Notes: a model not told the origin generated them from the letters alone. A stretch of DNA of 64,000 nt from Desulfitobacterium chlororespirans DSM 11544 (GCF_900143285.1 NZ_FRDN01000018.1:28898-92897), one strand, 5' to 3'; positions 8,926 through 17,554 are shown, counted from the stretch's first letter. Translations and numbers: made by a program.

Positions 8926-9900
8926 TCAGGATGGAATTGGGATAAAATCGGTTAATAGATGGGCTCCCAAAAGAATCCCTAAAAGTTGATCAAAGCCAGA
9001 GCTGGCTCCTACAGAACACAATTCCTGAGCCGCCCGGGCAGGGGTGATTTTTGGTGAGAGCCCGTAATACAATGCACACACCATATTTTCCATAAGTTCA
9101 CTGCCTGTGCCCTGGGAGGCTAAGCAGAGCATTTGCGAGCTAATCTCATTGGTGAGGCCTGGAGAATGCTTCACAATAATATCACTCAGAGCCTTATGAG
9201 CAAGGGGCAAGAGGGCAGCGGAGGATACAGAAAATGCTCTTTGGGCTGCCGCCAGGCTTAACAGAAGACCGGCCAGGAAATCATCCCCCGAGGGTGTGAG
9301 TCCGGGGCCCAGTCCTATTAGTGAACAAGTTCCCTCTTCAATTATGGTTCTGTCCAAAGAATAAATCCCCTTCACCAGGCAGTTAATGGATTGCCCCGCA
9401 AGGAGAACAACAGGATCAGCAGAGCGGGGAAGGGCGAAAGTCCCCTGCACTAAGGCGGTTAAGTGAGGGAAGAGCTTAGCCAGCCCCGGAGATCTGGGGG
9501 AAAGGCGGAGCCAGCTTTCCACTTCCGATAGATTGGCCTTGATCAGGGCGACGGGAAGCAGGGAATTATTCTGAGATAAGGGGGCTTGCCAATAAACGGC
9601 CTTTTCCAGAGAGATGGAAAGGCCCCCCAGAAGGAGCAGTCCTTCTTTCTTCTTAAAATAAACCAAAGTTCCAGGCTCGATCCCATAAAGGGTAAAGTCC
9701 GATGAAATCGGCAGATTGGTGACGACATTTGCCGGGCCATTACTGACGTCACTACGGGAGATGCTCCATAAGCCATCTGACCAGAGAATATTAATCACCC
9801 GATGAAAGACAGAGTGCACCCTTCCCTTATCCATGGATCCGTGCAAATAATCCAATGCGAACGGCCCTATGCTCAATGCCGACAGGAGCTCAGAATTCAT
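8926..9900 (-). CDS. allH: DUF2877 protein, AllH-type subunit of oxamate carbamoyltransferase
   Basis: This minus-strand protein is about 324 residues long. It carries the DUF2877 hallmark LIGLGPGLTPSGDDFLAGLL near residues 195-214 and a C-terminal VGASSGFDQLLGILLGA stretch. YlbF of E. coli (AllH) belongs to this family and is the third component of oxamate carbamoyltransferase. Here it is transcribed toward the allGF operon, whose last gene ends 20 bases away. The ATG at 9898-9900 is preferred because an AAGAAGGTG site lies just upstream; an in-frame GTG at 9909 would overlap that site. The opposite strand orientation means its dosage would need separate promoter control. Confidence 0.7.
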   Translation of the reverse strand: MNSELLSALSIGPFALDYLHGSMDKGRVHSVFHRVINILWSDGLWSISRSDVSNGPANVVTNLPISSDFTLYGIEPGTLVYFKKKEGLLLLGGLSISLEKAVYWQAPLSQNNSLLPVALIKANLSEVESWLRLSPRSPGLAKLFPHLTALVQGTFALPRSADPVVLLAGQSINCLVKGIYSLDRTIIEEGTCSLIGLGPGLTPSGDDFLAGLLLSLAAAQRAFSVSSAALLPLAHKALSDIIVKHSPGLTNEISSQMLCLASQGTGSELMENMVCALYYGLSPKITPARAAQELCSVGASSGFDQLLGILLGAHLLTDFIPIPS

Positions 9901-10006
9901 AGATGACACCTTCTTGGATAGTGTAGGAGCTTAATTTCCAACACCAAATTCTCTCATAATGGTAACAATTTATGCGAAGGATGTAAATAGGAAAGGGGTG
10001 ATGGGC

Positions 10007-10684
10007 ATGGTGAGTGACTTGGCCTTAGCGGTAATTCCTTTGAATTGTGGACAATTGCAGTTTAACCGCAGTGTATTTACGGGAGACACTAGATCCACTC
10101 TCTTGGTATTGCCGGTTTTGGCCTTTCTGATTCTTCATCCCCAAGGTATGATCCTCTTTGATACCGGGCTGCCCCCCCAGCTTTGGGCCGGTTCTCCAAT
10201 CATGGAGCTTACCCCTGGACTTAGGGCTAAGCAAGGGGACAGTGAAGGCCTGGTTCGGGAAATTGAGAAGCAGGGTTATTCATATAAGGATATTGCCCTC
10301 ATTGTGAATTCCCATCATCATCCTGATCACGCCGGGGGGAATGCCCTAATCCCCGGGGCAATCTGCATTAAGGGGATTCAGGAGGATATAAAAGGCGATC
10401 ATGACCTTTTGGAGGACGGTTCGATTCTCTTGCTGCCAACCCCAGGTCATGCCGGTGATCACCAGTCCATGCTGGTCAAGGGAAATAACAAGCAGGTACT
10501 TCTGACTGGGGATGCCTGTTTTCGACCGCATAATCTTTATGATTGCAATCCGCCCTTGATTCTGGAGGATCGAAAAGAGGCCTTACGATCCTTAAAGCGG
10601 TTGAAAGAGATAAGCGAAGAAAGGGAGACGGTGATATTGACCAGCCATGACCCCTCAGTTAAGAGAGAAAAGGTTATTCTTTAA
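10007..10684 (+). CDS. Metallo-beta-lactamase-fold hydrolase, lactonase-like
   Basis: This protein of about 225 residues belongs to the metallo-beta-lactamase superfamily and looks most like N-acyl-homoserine lactonase relatives. The zinc site shows as NSHHHPDHAGG near residues 101-111, a histidine in PTPGHAGDH near residue 147, an aspartate in LTGDACF near residue 170 and a final SHD near residue 216. It should hydrolyse an ester, lactone or amide bond in the cytoplasm. The ATG at 10007 is chosen because AAAGGGGTG ends 6 bases upstream; ATG at 10001 would be too close. It lies between allH, divergently oriented, and the ABC importer genes. The substrate is unknown. Confidence 0.75.
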   Translation: MVSDLALAVIPLNCGQLQFNRSVFTGDTRSTLLVLPVLAFLILHPQGMILFDTGLPPQLWAGSPIMELTPGLRAKQGDSEGLVREIEKQGYSYKDIALIVNSHHHPDHAGGNALIPGAICIKGIQEDIKGDHDLLEDGSILLLPTPGHAGDHQSMLVKGNNKQVLLTGDACFRPHNLYDCNPPLILEDRKEALRSLKRLKEISEERETVILTSHDPSVKREKVIL

Positions 10685-10716
10685 TAGTTTATGAATGGAG
10701 AAAAGGGGGAAAGGGA

Positions 10717-11808
10717 ATGAAAAAAAGGGATTATAGATTAAGTAAAGTCATTCCGGCAGTTCTTATGGTTACCTTATTGCTCAGTGGCTGCATCACTCAA
10801 AATCAAAAAGATCAAGTGGAGGCAACAAAGCCGGAACAAGGAACCATCTATTATGTACAGACTTCACCGGCTAATATGCTGCAGCAATTAAACACCGGAG
10901 AGATAGACGCCTTTGTCGCCTGGGAGCCCAATAATGCTCAGGCTGTCAGGGAAGGCACCGGACGCTACCTTATGCAGTCAGGTGAAATTGCTTCAGAACA
11001 TCCTTGCTGTATTTTAGCGTTGGCAGGAACTGAAGGAGACGAGGATTTGGCATTGGCTCTGGCTTGGGCGAATGTAAAATCCATCAAATTTATCAATGAT
11101 AGCAATAACCAGGAAAAAATGCTTCACTATGCTATGGATTTTACAGGGAGAGACAAAGAATCCGTAGGGGAAGCCTTGACCTATACGAAATATGTGAGCT
11201 TTCCGGATCGGGAGCGGTTAGCGGATTTCCTGGGAGCCATGCGCCAAAACGGAACCTTGGTCAAGGAACCTGCGACATTGGGATATGAAAGCGATACGGC
11301 TTTTTTTCAGGGATTTATGAATAAGGAATACATGGATAAAGTCAACGCTGAACTGGAGAAGGATCCCTCCTGGACACCCCCGTCAATCAACGGAAGACAG
11401 ATTACTTTAGGCTATATTAATCAGGATCTTCACCATCTTCCGATGTTTATCGCCGTTCAAGAAGGTTATTATGAGGCGGTAGGTCTGGTTGTCGGGCAGA
11501 ATCTTCAGCTTAAGGGGTATGCCAACGGTGTTGCTGTCATGGAAGCCTTCAAAGTGAAGGAATTGAATGCATCCTATCTCGGCGTGGCTCCAGCCGTTCT
11601 CAAACAGATCAATGATGGAATCGCCCTCCAGGGGATTGCCGGTGCCAATGATGAAGGCTCGGCCATCGTCGTGGCTAAGGATTCAGATATCCGGTCTATT
11701 AGTGATTTAAAGGATAAAACGGTAGCTATTCCAGGGCTGGGGACGGTTCAGAGTTATATCCTGGATTTGGCGGCCCGGAACAATGGGATGAAGCTCCAGG
11801 CAAAGTAA
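10717..11808 (+). CDS. NitT/TauT-type ABC substrate-binding lipoprotein, circularly permuted
   Basis: This 363-residue protein starts with a lipoprotein signal peptide ending LLLSGC (Cys25). Its two halves are in the reverse of the usual order. Residues 46-200 match the second half of a SsuA/TauA-type protein (MLQQLNTGEIDAFVAWEP at 54-71, SEHPCCILAL at 93-102). Residues 229-357 match the first half (ITLGYINQDLHHLPMFIAVQ at 229-248, GVAPAVLKQIN at 289-299, VAIPGLGTVQSYIL at 336-349). The protein stops at the point where the normal sequence would continue into its own N-terminal part. It probably binds a sulfonate, nitrate-like or heterocyclic anion outside the membrane. RBS AAAGGGGGAAAGG precedes ATG; permease and ATPase genes follow. 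Confidence 0.85.
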   Translation: MKKRDYRLSKVIPAVLMVTLLLSGCITQNQKDQVEATKPEQGTIYYVQTSPANMLQQLNTGEIDAFVAWEPNNAQAVREGTGRYLMQSGEIASEHPCCILALAGTEGDEDLALALAWANVKSIKFINDSNNQEKMLHYAMDFTGRDKESVGEALTYTKYVSFPDRERLADFLGAMRQNGTLVKEPATLGYESDTAFFQGFMNKEYMDKVNAELEKDPSWTPPSINGRQITLGYINQDLHHLPMFIAVQEGYYEAVGLVVGQNLQLKGYANGVAVMEAFKVKELNASYLGVAPAVLKQINDGIALQGIAGANDEGSAIVVAKDSDIRSISDLKDKTVAIPGLGTVQSYILDLAARNNGMKLQAK

Positions 11809-11844
11809 AAACAAGTTTAGAGAAAAGTTAAAGGAGAGGGCAGG

Positions 11845-12696
11845 ATGAGTCGGCTTACCGCGGATCAGAACCTAAAGAAGATGGAAACAAGGAAAATCCG
11901 GAAAAGCCGGCCGGACGGTTACAAAATGAAAGTACCTCCCTGGGAAGGGATTGCAGCGGGGCTTTTGGGTCTGTTTATCTGGCAGTTTTTAGCCAGTTTA
12001 GGGTTTATCTCCTCACCCTATATCCTGGGTCAGAAGTTTGTAGGTTTGGCTCTGGAAGGAGATCCCCTTTATAATTTGACCCTATTCCAAATGCTGGGTG
12101 CCAGTCTTTTCACACTTCTGGCAGGAGCAGGGTCAGCCTTTATCATTGCCATCCCTTTAGGAATTTTGTTGGGATATTTTCGGGGCATGAGCCGCTTTCT
12201 GAATGTGTATATCAGTTTGTGCCGTCCGATTCCTCCGATGGCCTGGATTCCGGTAGGGTATATCCTATTTGCCGGGATGCCCCAGCCCACCCTCTGGGTA
12301 CAGGTGATGGTTGTCTTCGTAGGGGCTTTTTTCCCTTGCTTTACGGCTACAGTCCACGCGGTCCAAAGCGTGGACCCCATCCTTATCGAGGCCGCCCATA
12401 CCTTAGGAGCCAGACACAAGAGACAGATTCTGGGCAAAGTCCTTCTGCCTTCAGTGGTCCCGGCACTTGTTTCCGGTATCCGGAGCGGGCTGGGGGTAGG
12501 CTGGATGTGTATTGTGGGGGCAGAATTTGTGGGCGGACGTATGGGGATCGGCGCTTATATCTGGTCGGTCTATACTATCGGGGGAAGGATGAACGAGATT
12601 GTGATCGCCATCCTTTGTGTGGGGATCGTTGGCTTTATGATGAATGAAGGAATAAGCTTGATTGGGCGGAGGATAGCACGTTGGCACTCGTGGTAG
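11845..12696 (+). CDS. ABC transporter permease, SsuC/TauC type
   Basis: This 283-residue protein has about six membrane segments, with the first near residues 33-53. The binding-protein-dependent transport signature (EAA loop), EAAHTLGARHKRQILGKVLLP, falls near residues 182-202 and should contact the ATPase. GLGVGWMCIVGAEFVG near residue 216 is typical of SsuC/TauC/NitT permeases. It forms the membrane channel of the importer with the neighbouring binding protein and ATPase. RBS AAAGGAGAGGG lies 5 bases before the ATG. The first 35 residues are unusually basic, which suggests a long cytoplasmic start. The end overlaps the ATPase gene by 16 bases. Confidence 0.9.
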   Translation: MSRLTADQNLKKMETRKIRKSRPDGYKMKVPPWEGIAAGLLGLFIWQFLASLGFISSPYILGQKFVGLALEGDPLYNLTLFQMLGASLFTLLAGAGSAFIIAIPLGILLGYFRGMSRFLNVYISLCRPIPPMAWIPVGYILFAGMPQPTLWVQVMVVFVGAFFPCFTATVHAVQSVDPILIEAAHTLGARHKRQILGKVLLPSVVPALVSGIRSGLGVGWMCIVGAEFVGGRMGIGAYIWSVYTIGGRMNEIVIAILCVGIVGFMMNEGISLIGRRIARWHSW

Positions 12697-13406
12697 AGAA
12701 TGTAAGCAAAGAAATAGATGGAAAGAGCGTCCTGGAAGGGATCTCTTTTAAGCTTCAGGAAGGAGATTTTGCCTGCCTGACCGGTCCCAGCGGCTGCGGC
12801 AAAACCACCCTCCTGCGGCTTGCAGCGGGCCTTATTCAGCCTTCATCCGGGCGGATCTGCTTAGATGGGAGCAGGGCGGGGGATAAGCATGACAGTGGGT
12901 ATGTCTTCCAGGAAGGGGCGCTCTTTCCCTGGCTCACGGCAGCACAGAACGTGGCATTCGGTCTGAAGCTCAGGGGAGTACCCCTTGAGGAAACAAAGCA
13001 GCGTGTTCAGGATGCTCTGGAAATGGTGGAACTCCAGGGATTTGAAAATTATTATCCTAAGGAACTTTCCGGGGGAATGCGCATGCGGGCTGCGTTGGCC
13101 AGGGTCCTGGTTTACCAGCCTAAGCTTATTCTTATGGATGAGCCTTTTGCGGCCTTGGATTTCCGAACCCGGAATAAGCTGCAAAGTGATATGGTTGACC
13201 TATGGCAGCGCTTGAAACCCACGATCCTGATGGTGACTCACAATATTGATGAGGCAGTCTACCTTGCCAATAAGATTATCGTTCTTTCCGGTGGACCGGG
13301 GAAGGTTATGGAAGAAATCGAGGTAACCATGGAACGGCCCCGGGACCGTACTGAAAGAACCTTTGGTGTGATTCGCAAGCGAGTTTTATCGCTGTTGGGC
13401 GAGTAA
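12681..13406 (+). CDS. ABC transporter ATP-binding protein, SsuB/TauB type
   Basis: This 241-residue ATPase has Walker A GPSGCGKTT at residues 35-43, a Q-loop in YVFQEGALFPWL near residue 76, the signature LSGGMRMRAALARVL near residue 131, Walker B LILMDEPFAALD near residue 151 and the switch histidine in VTHNIDEAV near residue 188. It powers the importer encoded just upstream. The signature reads LSGGM rather than LSGGQ, a change common in this subfamily. The start is TTG at 12681, inside the permease gene, with GGGCGGAGGATAG as ribosome-binding site, so translation is coupled. The transported compound cannot be read from sequence. Confidence 0.93.
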   Translation: MALVVENVSKEIDGKSVLEGISFKLQEGDFACLTGPSGCGKTTLLRLAAGLIQPSSGRICLDGSRAGDKHDSGYVFQEGALFPWLTAAQNVAFGLKLRGVPLEETKQRVQDALEMVELQGFENYYPKELSGGMRMRAALARVLVYQPKLILMDEPFAALDFRTRNKLQSDMVDLWQRLKPTILMVTHNIDEAVYLANKIIVLSGGPGKVMEEIEVTMERPRDRTERTFGVIRKRVLSLLGE

Positions 13407-13469
13407 GCCCATCATATTCCGGGCAGATTGAGAGGTGCTAATACCCCGAACAAGTGGAGGTAGTTAGAG

Positions 13470-14843
13470 ATGGAAAAGGATACAGTACAGGTTAAGCTTC
13501 TTGAGCTTATTCATAAATTAGTGGATGAGGGTACCTTTGTGGAGTTGCATGAGAGTATGGCGGAAACCAATGTTCTGACCGGGTTGGGGAAGGTGAATGG
13601 CCGGCGGGTGTATGCCTTTGCCCAAAATTTTGAGATCAGGGGAGGGTCCATTGATTCGGCTCATGCCGATAAAATCATTGCTGCCATGGAGATGGCCTTA
13701 AATGAAGGCGCTCCCATCGTTGGTTTTTATCATTCCGTCGGAGCCAGAATCCACGATGGTATCCTGGCCTTGGATGCCGTCGGAAAGTTATTCAATTATC
13801 ATGTGAAATTATCAGGAAAAGTTCCTCAGATTTCGGTGATTATGGGTTCCTGTGCCGGGGGAGCGGCTTATTGTCCGGCATTGACAGACTTTATAGTTAT
13901 GATTGAAGAAAAATCCCAACTTTTTGTCACGGGCCCTAAAGTTGTACAGGCTATTACCGGCGAGAGAGCAACTGGGGAGGAATTAGGGGGAACAAGGATC
14001 CATGGAAAAGTGAGCGGGATTAGCCACTTTGAAGCCCCGGATGAGGAGTCTGCCCTTAAAGAGGTGCGCCGGCTGCTTTCTTACTTGCCTCAGAATCATC
14101 GTGAAAAATCTCCGCGGATGGTATCGGGCATTTCGGCAAAATACTCAGAGCCGAAAAATTTTGTGCCTGCGGAAGCCAACAAACCCTATGATATCCTTAA
14201 GCTCATCGAGAAAATCGTGGATAATGAATCGTTTATCGAGATTCAGAAACAGTACGCCAAAAATGCCATTATCGGCTTGGGGAGATTCAATGGTATCGCC
14301 TGCGGAGTGATTGCCAATCAGCCGAAATACCTTGCCGGAGCACTGGATGTGGATGCCTCCGGAAAAGTCGCTTCCTTTATCCGGCTTTGTTCTAATTTTA
14401 ATCTTCCCATTATACTCCTTGAAGATACGGTGGGTTTTATGCCGGGAGTCCGGCAAGAGTCCAGTGGGCTGCTCCGATACGGAGCAGATATTGTCAAGGC
14501 TTTTGTAGAAGCTTCAGTACCCAAAATCACGGTGATGATCAGAAAGGCATTTGGAGGAGCCTATATCGCTCTTAATTCGAAAGCTATTGGAGCAACCCGG
14601 GTCTATGCCTGGACGAACGTAGAGATCGGCGTGATGGGCATCGGGGCTGCGGTGAATCTGTTGAAGAAGGATTCGGCTTCATCGGAGTCTCTGGAGAGGA
14701 ACTTGAGCCGCGGCATGGAAGGGAATCTGGAGCTGGCTCTTGCGCATGGCGTGATCGACGAGGTTATAGAGCCCTATGAGACCCGGCAGAAGCTGATTGA
14801 AGCTCTCGAAGAGTTTCGGAAAAGGGAACAGCTTGCTGTTTAA
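13470..14843 (+). CDS. Carboxyltransferase-domain protein, acyl-CoA carboxylase beta-like
   Basis: This 457-residue protein has both halves of the crotonase-fold carboxyltransferase of propionyl-CoA carboxylase beta and methylmalonyl-CoA decarboxylase alpha. The N-half includes VYAFAQNFEIRGGS near residue 47 and MGSCAGGAAYCPALTDF near residue 128. The C-half includes RKAFGGAYIALNSK near residue 358. It lacks about 40 N-terminal residues found in relatives of about 510 residues. The loop usually written DSGGARIQEG reads HSVGARIHDG near residue 90, so one oxyanion-hole glycine is a valine. No biotin carboxylase, biotin carrier or membrane decarboxylase gene is nearby. RBS TGGAGGTAG precedes the ATG and a terminator follows. 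The reaction is uncertain. Confidence 0.75.
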   Translation: MEKDTVQVKLLELIHKLVDEGTFVELHESMAETNVLTGLGKVNGRRVYAFAQNFEIRGGSIDSAHADKIIAAMEMALNEGAPIVGFYHSVGARIHDGILALDAVGKLFNYHVKLSGKVPQISVIMGSCAGGAAYCPALTDFIVMIEEKSQLFVTGPKVVQAITGERATGEELGGTRIHGKVSGISHFEAPDEESALKEVRRLLSYLPQNHREKSPRMVSGISAKYSEPKNFVPAEANKPYDILKLIEKIVDNESFIEIQKQYAKNAIIGLGRFNGIACGVIANQPKYLAGALDVDASGKVASFIRLCSNFNLPIILLEDTVGFMPGVRQESSGLLRYGADIVKAFVEASVPKITVMIRKAFGGAYIALNSKAIGATRVYAWTNVEIGVMGIGAAVNLLKKDSASSESLERNLSRGMEGNLELALAHGVIDEVIEPYETRQKLIEALEEFRKREQLAV

Positions 14844-14853
14844 AGAATATGAA

Positions 14854-14884
14854 AAAATCCGGAGTTATTGATGCTCCGGATTTT
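14854..14884 (+). terminator. Rho-independent terminator after the carboxyltransferase gene
   Basis: AAAATCCGGAG and CTCCGGATTTT form a perfect 11-bp stem around a 9-base loop, followed by GCTTTTAATT. It lies 10 bases after the carboxyltransferase stop codon. Confidence 0.85.
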
Positions 14885-15000
14885 GCTTTTAATTAGGGTG
14901 GTTTATTTCTCTCCATATTGTTAATAGTCGCATAGAACAGACCGTAGAACAAATCAGTTCAGTTCTGAGGCTAAGCAACATATAGTCGGCATCATGAATG

Positions 15001-15031
15001 AAAATGGCCGGACTATGGGTTCGGCCATTTT
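15001..15031. terminator. Symmetrical hairpin, possible bidirectional terminator
   Basis: AAAATGGCCG and CGGCCATTTT make a perfect 10-bp stem with an 11-base loop, A-rich on one side and T-rich on the other. It stands alone in the 325-base gap (14844-15168) between the carboxyltransferase and BenE-type genes. No gene was seen in that gap. Confidence 0.5.
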
Positions 15032-15076
15032 CTGTACTCTGGTATAGGCAATTATAGAAAATCCGAAGGATTGTTC

Positions 15077-15106
15077 TTGAGCATTGGCTTAATATGGGGC
15101 TATAAT
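15077..15106 (+). promoter_or_regulatory. Predicted sigma-A promoter for the BenE-type transporter
   Basis: TTGAGC at 15077-15082 and a perfect TATAAT at 15101-15106 are separated by 18 bases. The transporter start is 63 bases further on. Confidence 0.5.
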
Positions 15107-15168
15107 AGGTTCTATCAGACTTAATAGCTATGAAATAACTAAGCAGAAGGTATCAAAGAGAGGCAGTT

Positions 15169-16356
15169 ATGATGGGGACAAGCATGAGCAGAATTAATAA
15201 AGCCGGTTTAAGAGATTTAAACCTTCGGAACTTCGCGGCGGGCATTGTATCGGCATTGCTTGCTGTAACCGGTCCGCCGGCCATCATACTTGAAGCGGCC
15301 GCTAATGGTAACTTTACAACGTCCCAGACCATACTCTGGATGTTTTCCTGTTATGTGGTCGGGGGGATTTACAGTATTCTCATCCCCTGGTATTATAAAA
15401 TGCCCATAGTAGGTGCCCACTCCATTACCGGAGTGGCTTTTCTAGCCACGGTCACCGCCCATTTTTCTTATTCAGAGATGATCGGCGCCTATATCATCTC
15501 GGCTCTTTTAATGTTAGCCGTTGGCGTGTTTGGAATCTTTTCTAAGCTTCTTGAGTATGTACCGAAGGAAATTATAGCAGTCATGCTGGCCGGCATGATT
15601 ACACGGTATATGGTGAACTTTGTTAACTCGATGACGGAGCTTCCTCTAATCGGGGGAGTGGCTCTTGCTGTCTTTTTGATTTTCAGCAAATGGAAAACCA
15701 AGATTCCTCCTATGGTCGCAGGCATTGTAATGGGGACTGTGCTTCTATTCCTGACTCAGCCTTTGGAAGGTGCAGCTTTGGGTTCTTCGCCGGTTATGCC
15801 TGCTCTTCAGATTCCCACCTTTAATCCACTAAGCTTTTTATCCATATCAATTCCTTTGGCCTTACTCATTCTCAGCAATGATGCTGCCGTAGGCTTAGGC
15901 GCTTTAGAGCAAAACGACTATCGCCCCCCTATTAATAAGATTATTTCCTTGAGCGGCATTTTCTCGGTTGTTACCAGCTTTTTTGGCGGACAATCGGCCA
16001 ATGTAGCCGGTATGATGTCGGCTATCTGCGCTGATCCTGAAGCAGGCCCCAAGGAAAAGCGCTACATGGGGGCAGTGGTCTCAGGAGTTATTATCCTCTT
16101 CTTCGGCCTTTTTGCCTGGAAGCTGGTGCCGTTGATTCAAGTATTGCCCAAATCTTTCACTTCTCTGCTGGTGGGCTTTGCTCTGCTGGGGGTGTTTGGG
16201 AATAGCTTATCCACCGGATTTTCAAACCCGAGAATGAAACTAAGTGCTGCTCTGACTTTTGTTATCGCCTTGTCCAATATCACCCTGTTGAATATCAGTG
16301 CCCCCATTTGGTCCCTTCTCATTGGGACTTTAGTCGCAAGGTTCATAGAGGAATAA
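15169..16356 (+). CDS. BenE-type (benzoate/H+ symporter family) membrane transporter
   Basis: This 395-residue protein is hydrophobic throughout, with about 12 membrane segments. AVTGPPAIILEAAANG near residue 28, GAHSITGVAFLATVTA near residue 83 and the C-terminal GFALLGVFGNSLSTGFSNP segment near residue 330 are typical of BenE. The family takes up benzoate or related aromatic acids with protons. It is transcribed alone, from a predicted promoter at 15077-15106, with no aromatic-degradation gene beside it. Start ATG at 15169 or 15172 follows AGAGAGGC; 15184 is a third in-frame ATG. The family call is firm and the substrate is not. Confidence 0.78.
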   Translation: MMGTSMSRINKAGLRDLNLRNFAAGIVSALLAVTGPPAIILEAAANGNFTTSQTILWMFSCYVVGGIYSILIPWYYKMPIVGAHSITGVAFLATVTAHFSYSEMIGAYIISALLMLAVGVFGIFSKLLEYVPKEIIAVMLAGMITRYMVNFVNSMTELPLIGGVALAVFLIFSKWKTKIPPMVAGIVMGTVLLFLTQPLEGAALGSSPVMPALQIPTFNPLSFLSISIPLALLILSNDAAVGLGALEQNDYRPPINKIISLSGIFSVVTSFFGGQSANVAGMMSAICADPEAGPKEKRYMGAVVSGVIILFFGLFAWKLVPLIQVLPKSFTSLLVGFALLGVFGNSLSTGFSNPRMKLSAALTFVIALSNITLLNISAPIWSLLIGTLVARFIEE

Positions 16357-16517
16357 TTTGAAATTTGAAGCATTCACGAGGATTGAGCAAAAAATTGGCT
16401 AAAATTTTTTTAATTATGTGAACGAAGAAGGAGTTTCAAAGAGTTATGTAGAAAATTTATGAAAATAAAAGTTCTTTATCATGGAAATAGTCGAAGTATT
16501 TGTCAGAATAGAAGTAG

Positions 16518-16976
16518 GTGATTGCCATAGACATACCTTTAATTGTATTGATATTTCAGGGGATTCCTGAAGAAATTGGGATCGTTACTTTAGCCTATGC
16601 TATAGCGGGGATTCCGTTCAGGTGGAAAGAACTTATACCAATGGGCACTGTTTTAGCTTTAACAGCTTACTTCTTGAGGCTGTGTAACTTACCTTTTGGG
16701 ACTCATACAATTGTTCTTGTGGTCTTAGTGTTTCTTTTCTTAACCTTGAGGAGTAAAAAGGATGTAAGTGTTTCATTATTTGCTTCCTTAGTGAGCTACA
16801 TGTTTTTGATTGTGTTTGAATTCATATCTATTAATCTGTTCATAGTTGTCTTAAATATTCCCGTTGAAGCTATGTTTGCTGATTCCATTGGTAGAATATT
16901 GTTTACTGAACCACAGGTTATTTTGCTATTTATCACTGCATTTTTGATTAGGCGAAAGAAGATGGCACATGATTAG
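16518..16976 (+). CDS. Small multi-pass membrane protein at the head of the agr locus
   Basis: This 152-residue protein has about five hydrophobic segments and ends with a basic tail, RRKKMAHD. I recognise no named family; it resembles the membrane half of AgrC-like sensors without a kinase domain. It starts at GTG with a weak AGTAGGT site; a later in-frame ATG is at 16641. Its stop codon overlaps the AgrB start by 8 bases, so the two should be translated together. The region is clearly more AT-rich than its surroundings, as is the whole stretch to 17.7 kb. A role in signal export or sensing is inferred from position only. Confidence 0.6.
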   Translation: MIAIDIPLIVLIFQGIPEEIGIVTLAYAIAGIPFRWKELIPMGTVLALTAYFLRLCNLPFGTHTIVLVVLVFLFLTLRSKKDVSVSLFASLVSYMFLIVFEFISINLFIVVLNIPVEAMFADSIGRILFTEPQVILLFITAFLIRRKKMAHD

Positions 16977-17553
16977 CCTTAACAAAATGAGTAATAACCT
17001 AACAAACATAATCACTAAGGATTTAGACTATAACGAAGATAAGAAAGAGATTATTGCTTACTCTATTGAGACATCACTACTCGCCGTAATAGGGACTCTT
17101 TTATTAGTTCTTTTTGCATTTATTGCAAATGCCTTGAAACCTGCACTTATCGCGGCACTGTTTGGGGTTGCGTTACGTAAGGTTTCTGGAGGTGCTCATT
17201 TTAATACACCTACAAAATGTTTGATTTTTGGGGCGATTGTATATACCCTTCTTGGGTTTTTGGCTCAAACCTTAATAAAATACCAATTGAACTACGATTA
17301 TTTGGTTTGGATAAGTTTAGCTAGTTCTTTTTTGATAGTTATTATTCTTGCACCGGTTGATAGTGATAGTAAACCTATACATTCTAAAAGACTAAGAAAT
17401 AATTTAAAAATGCTGTCTATTGTTTTGATAATCGTAGCTTTAATAATTTACAAAGTATCACCGGAACCATTGTTAATTGTCAGCATGTGTCTTGGGGTAC
17501 TTTATCAATCCCTTACTTTGCTGCCTGTATTCAATCGCCGAGGAGGTGGATAA
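16969..17553 (+). CDS. agrB: AgrB-type autoinducer-processing membrane protease
   Basis: This 194-residue protein matches AgrB. The catalytic pair is visible in RKVSGGAHFNTPTKC as His77 and Cys84, the same spacing as in Staphylococcus. Several membrane segments surround it. AgrB cleaves the C-terminal part of AgrD and forms the thiolactone ring. The peptide gene follows after 1 base, and an AGGAGGTGG site for that gene lies inside the last codons of agrB, so translation is coupled. The ATG at 16969 overlaps the upstream membrane-protein gene; a second ATG is at 16987. Confidence 0.9.
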   Translation: MISLNKMSNNLTNIITKDLDYNEDKKEIIAYSIETSLLAVIGTLLLVLFAFIANALKPALIAALFGVALRKVSGGAHFNTPTKCLIFGAIVYTLLGFLAQTLIKYQLNYDYLVWISLASSFLIVIILAPVDSDSKPIHSKRLRNNLKMLSIVLIIVALIIYKVSPEPLLIVSMCLGVLYQSLTLLPVFNRRGGG

Positions 17554-17554
17554 G

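Noticed and set aside
10007..13406. Dedicated sulfonate or taurine importer linked to the xsc-like gene
   Set aside because: The importer is 30 kb from xsc, next to ureide-type genes, and the NitT/TauT family transports many anions. The link would be speculation.
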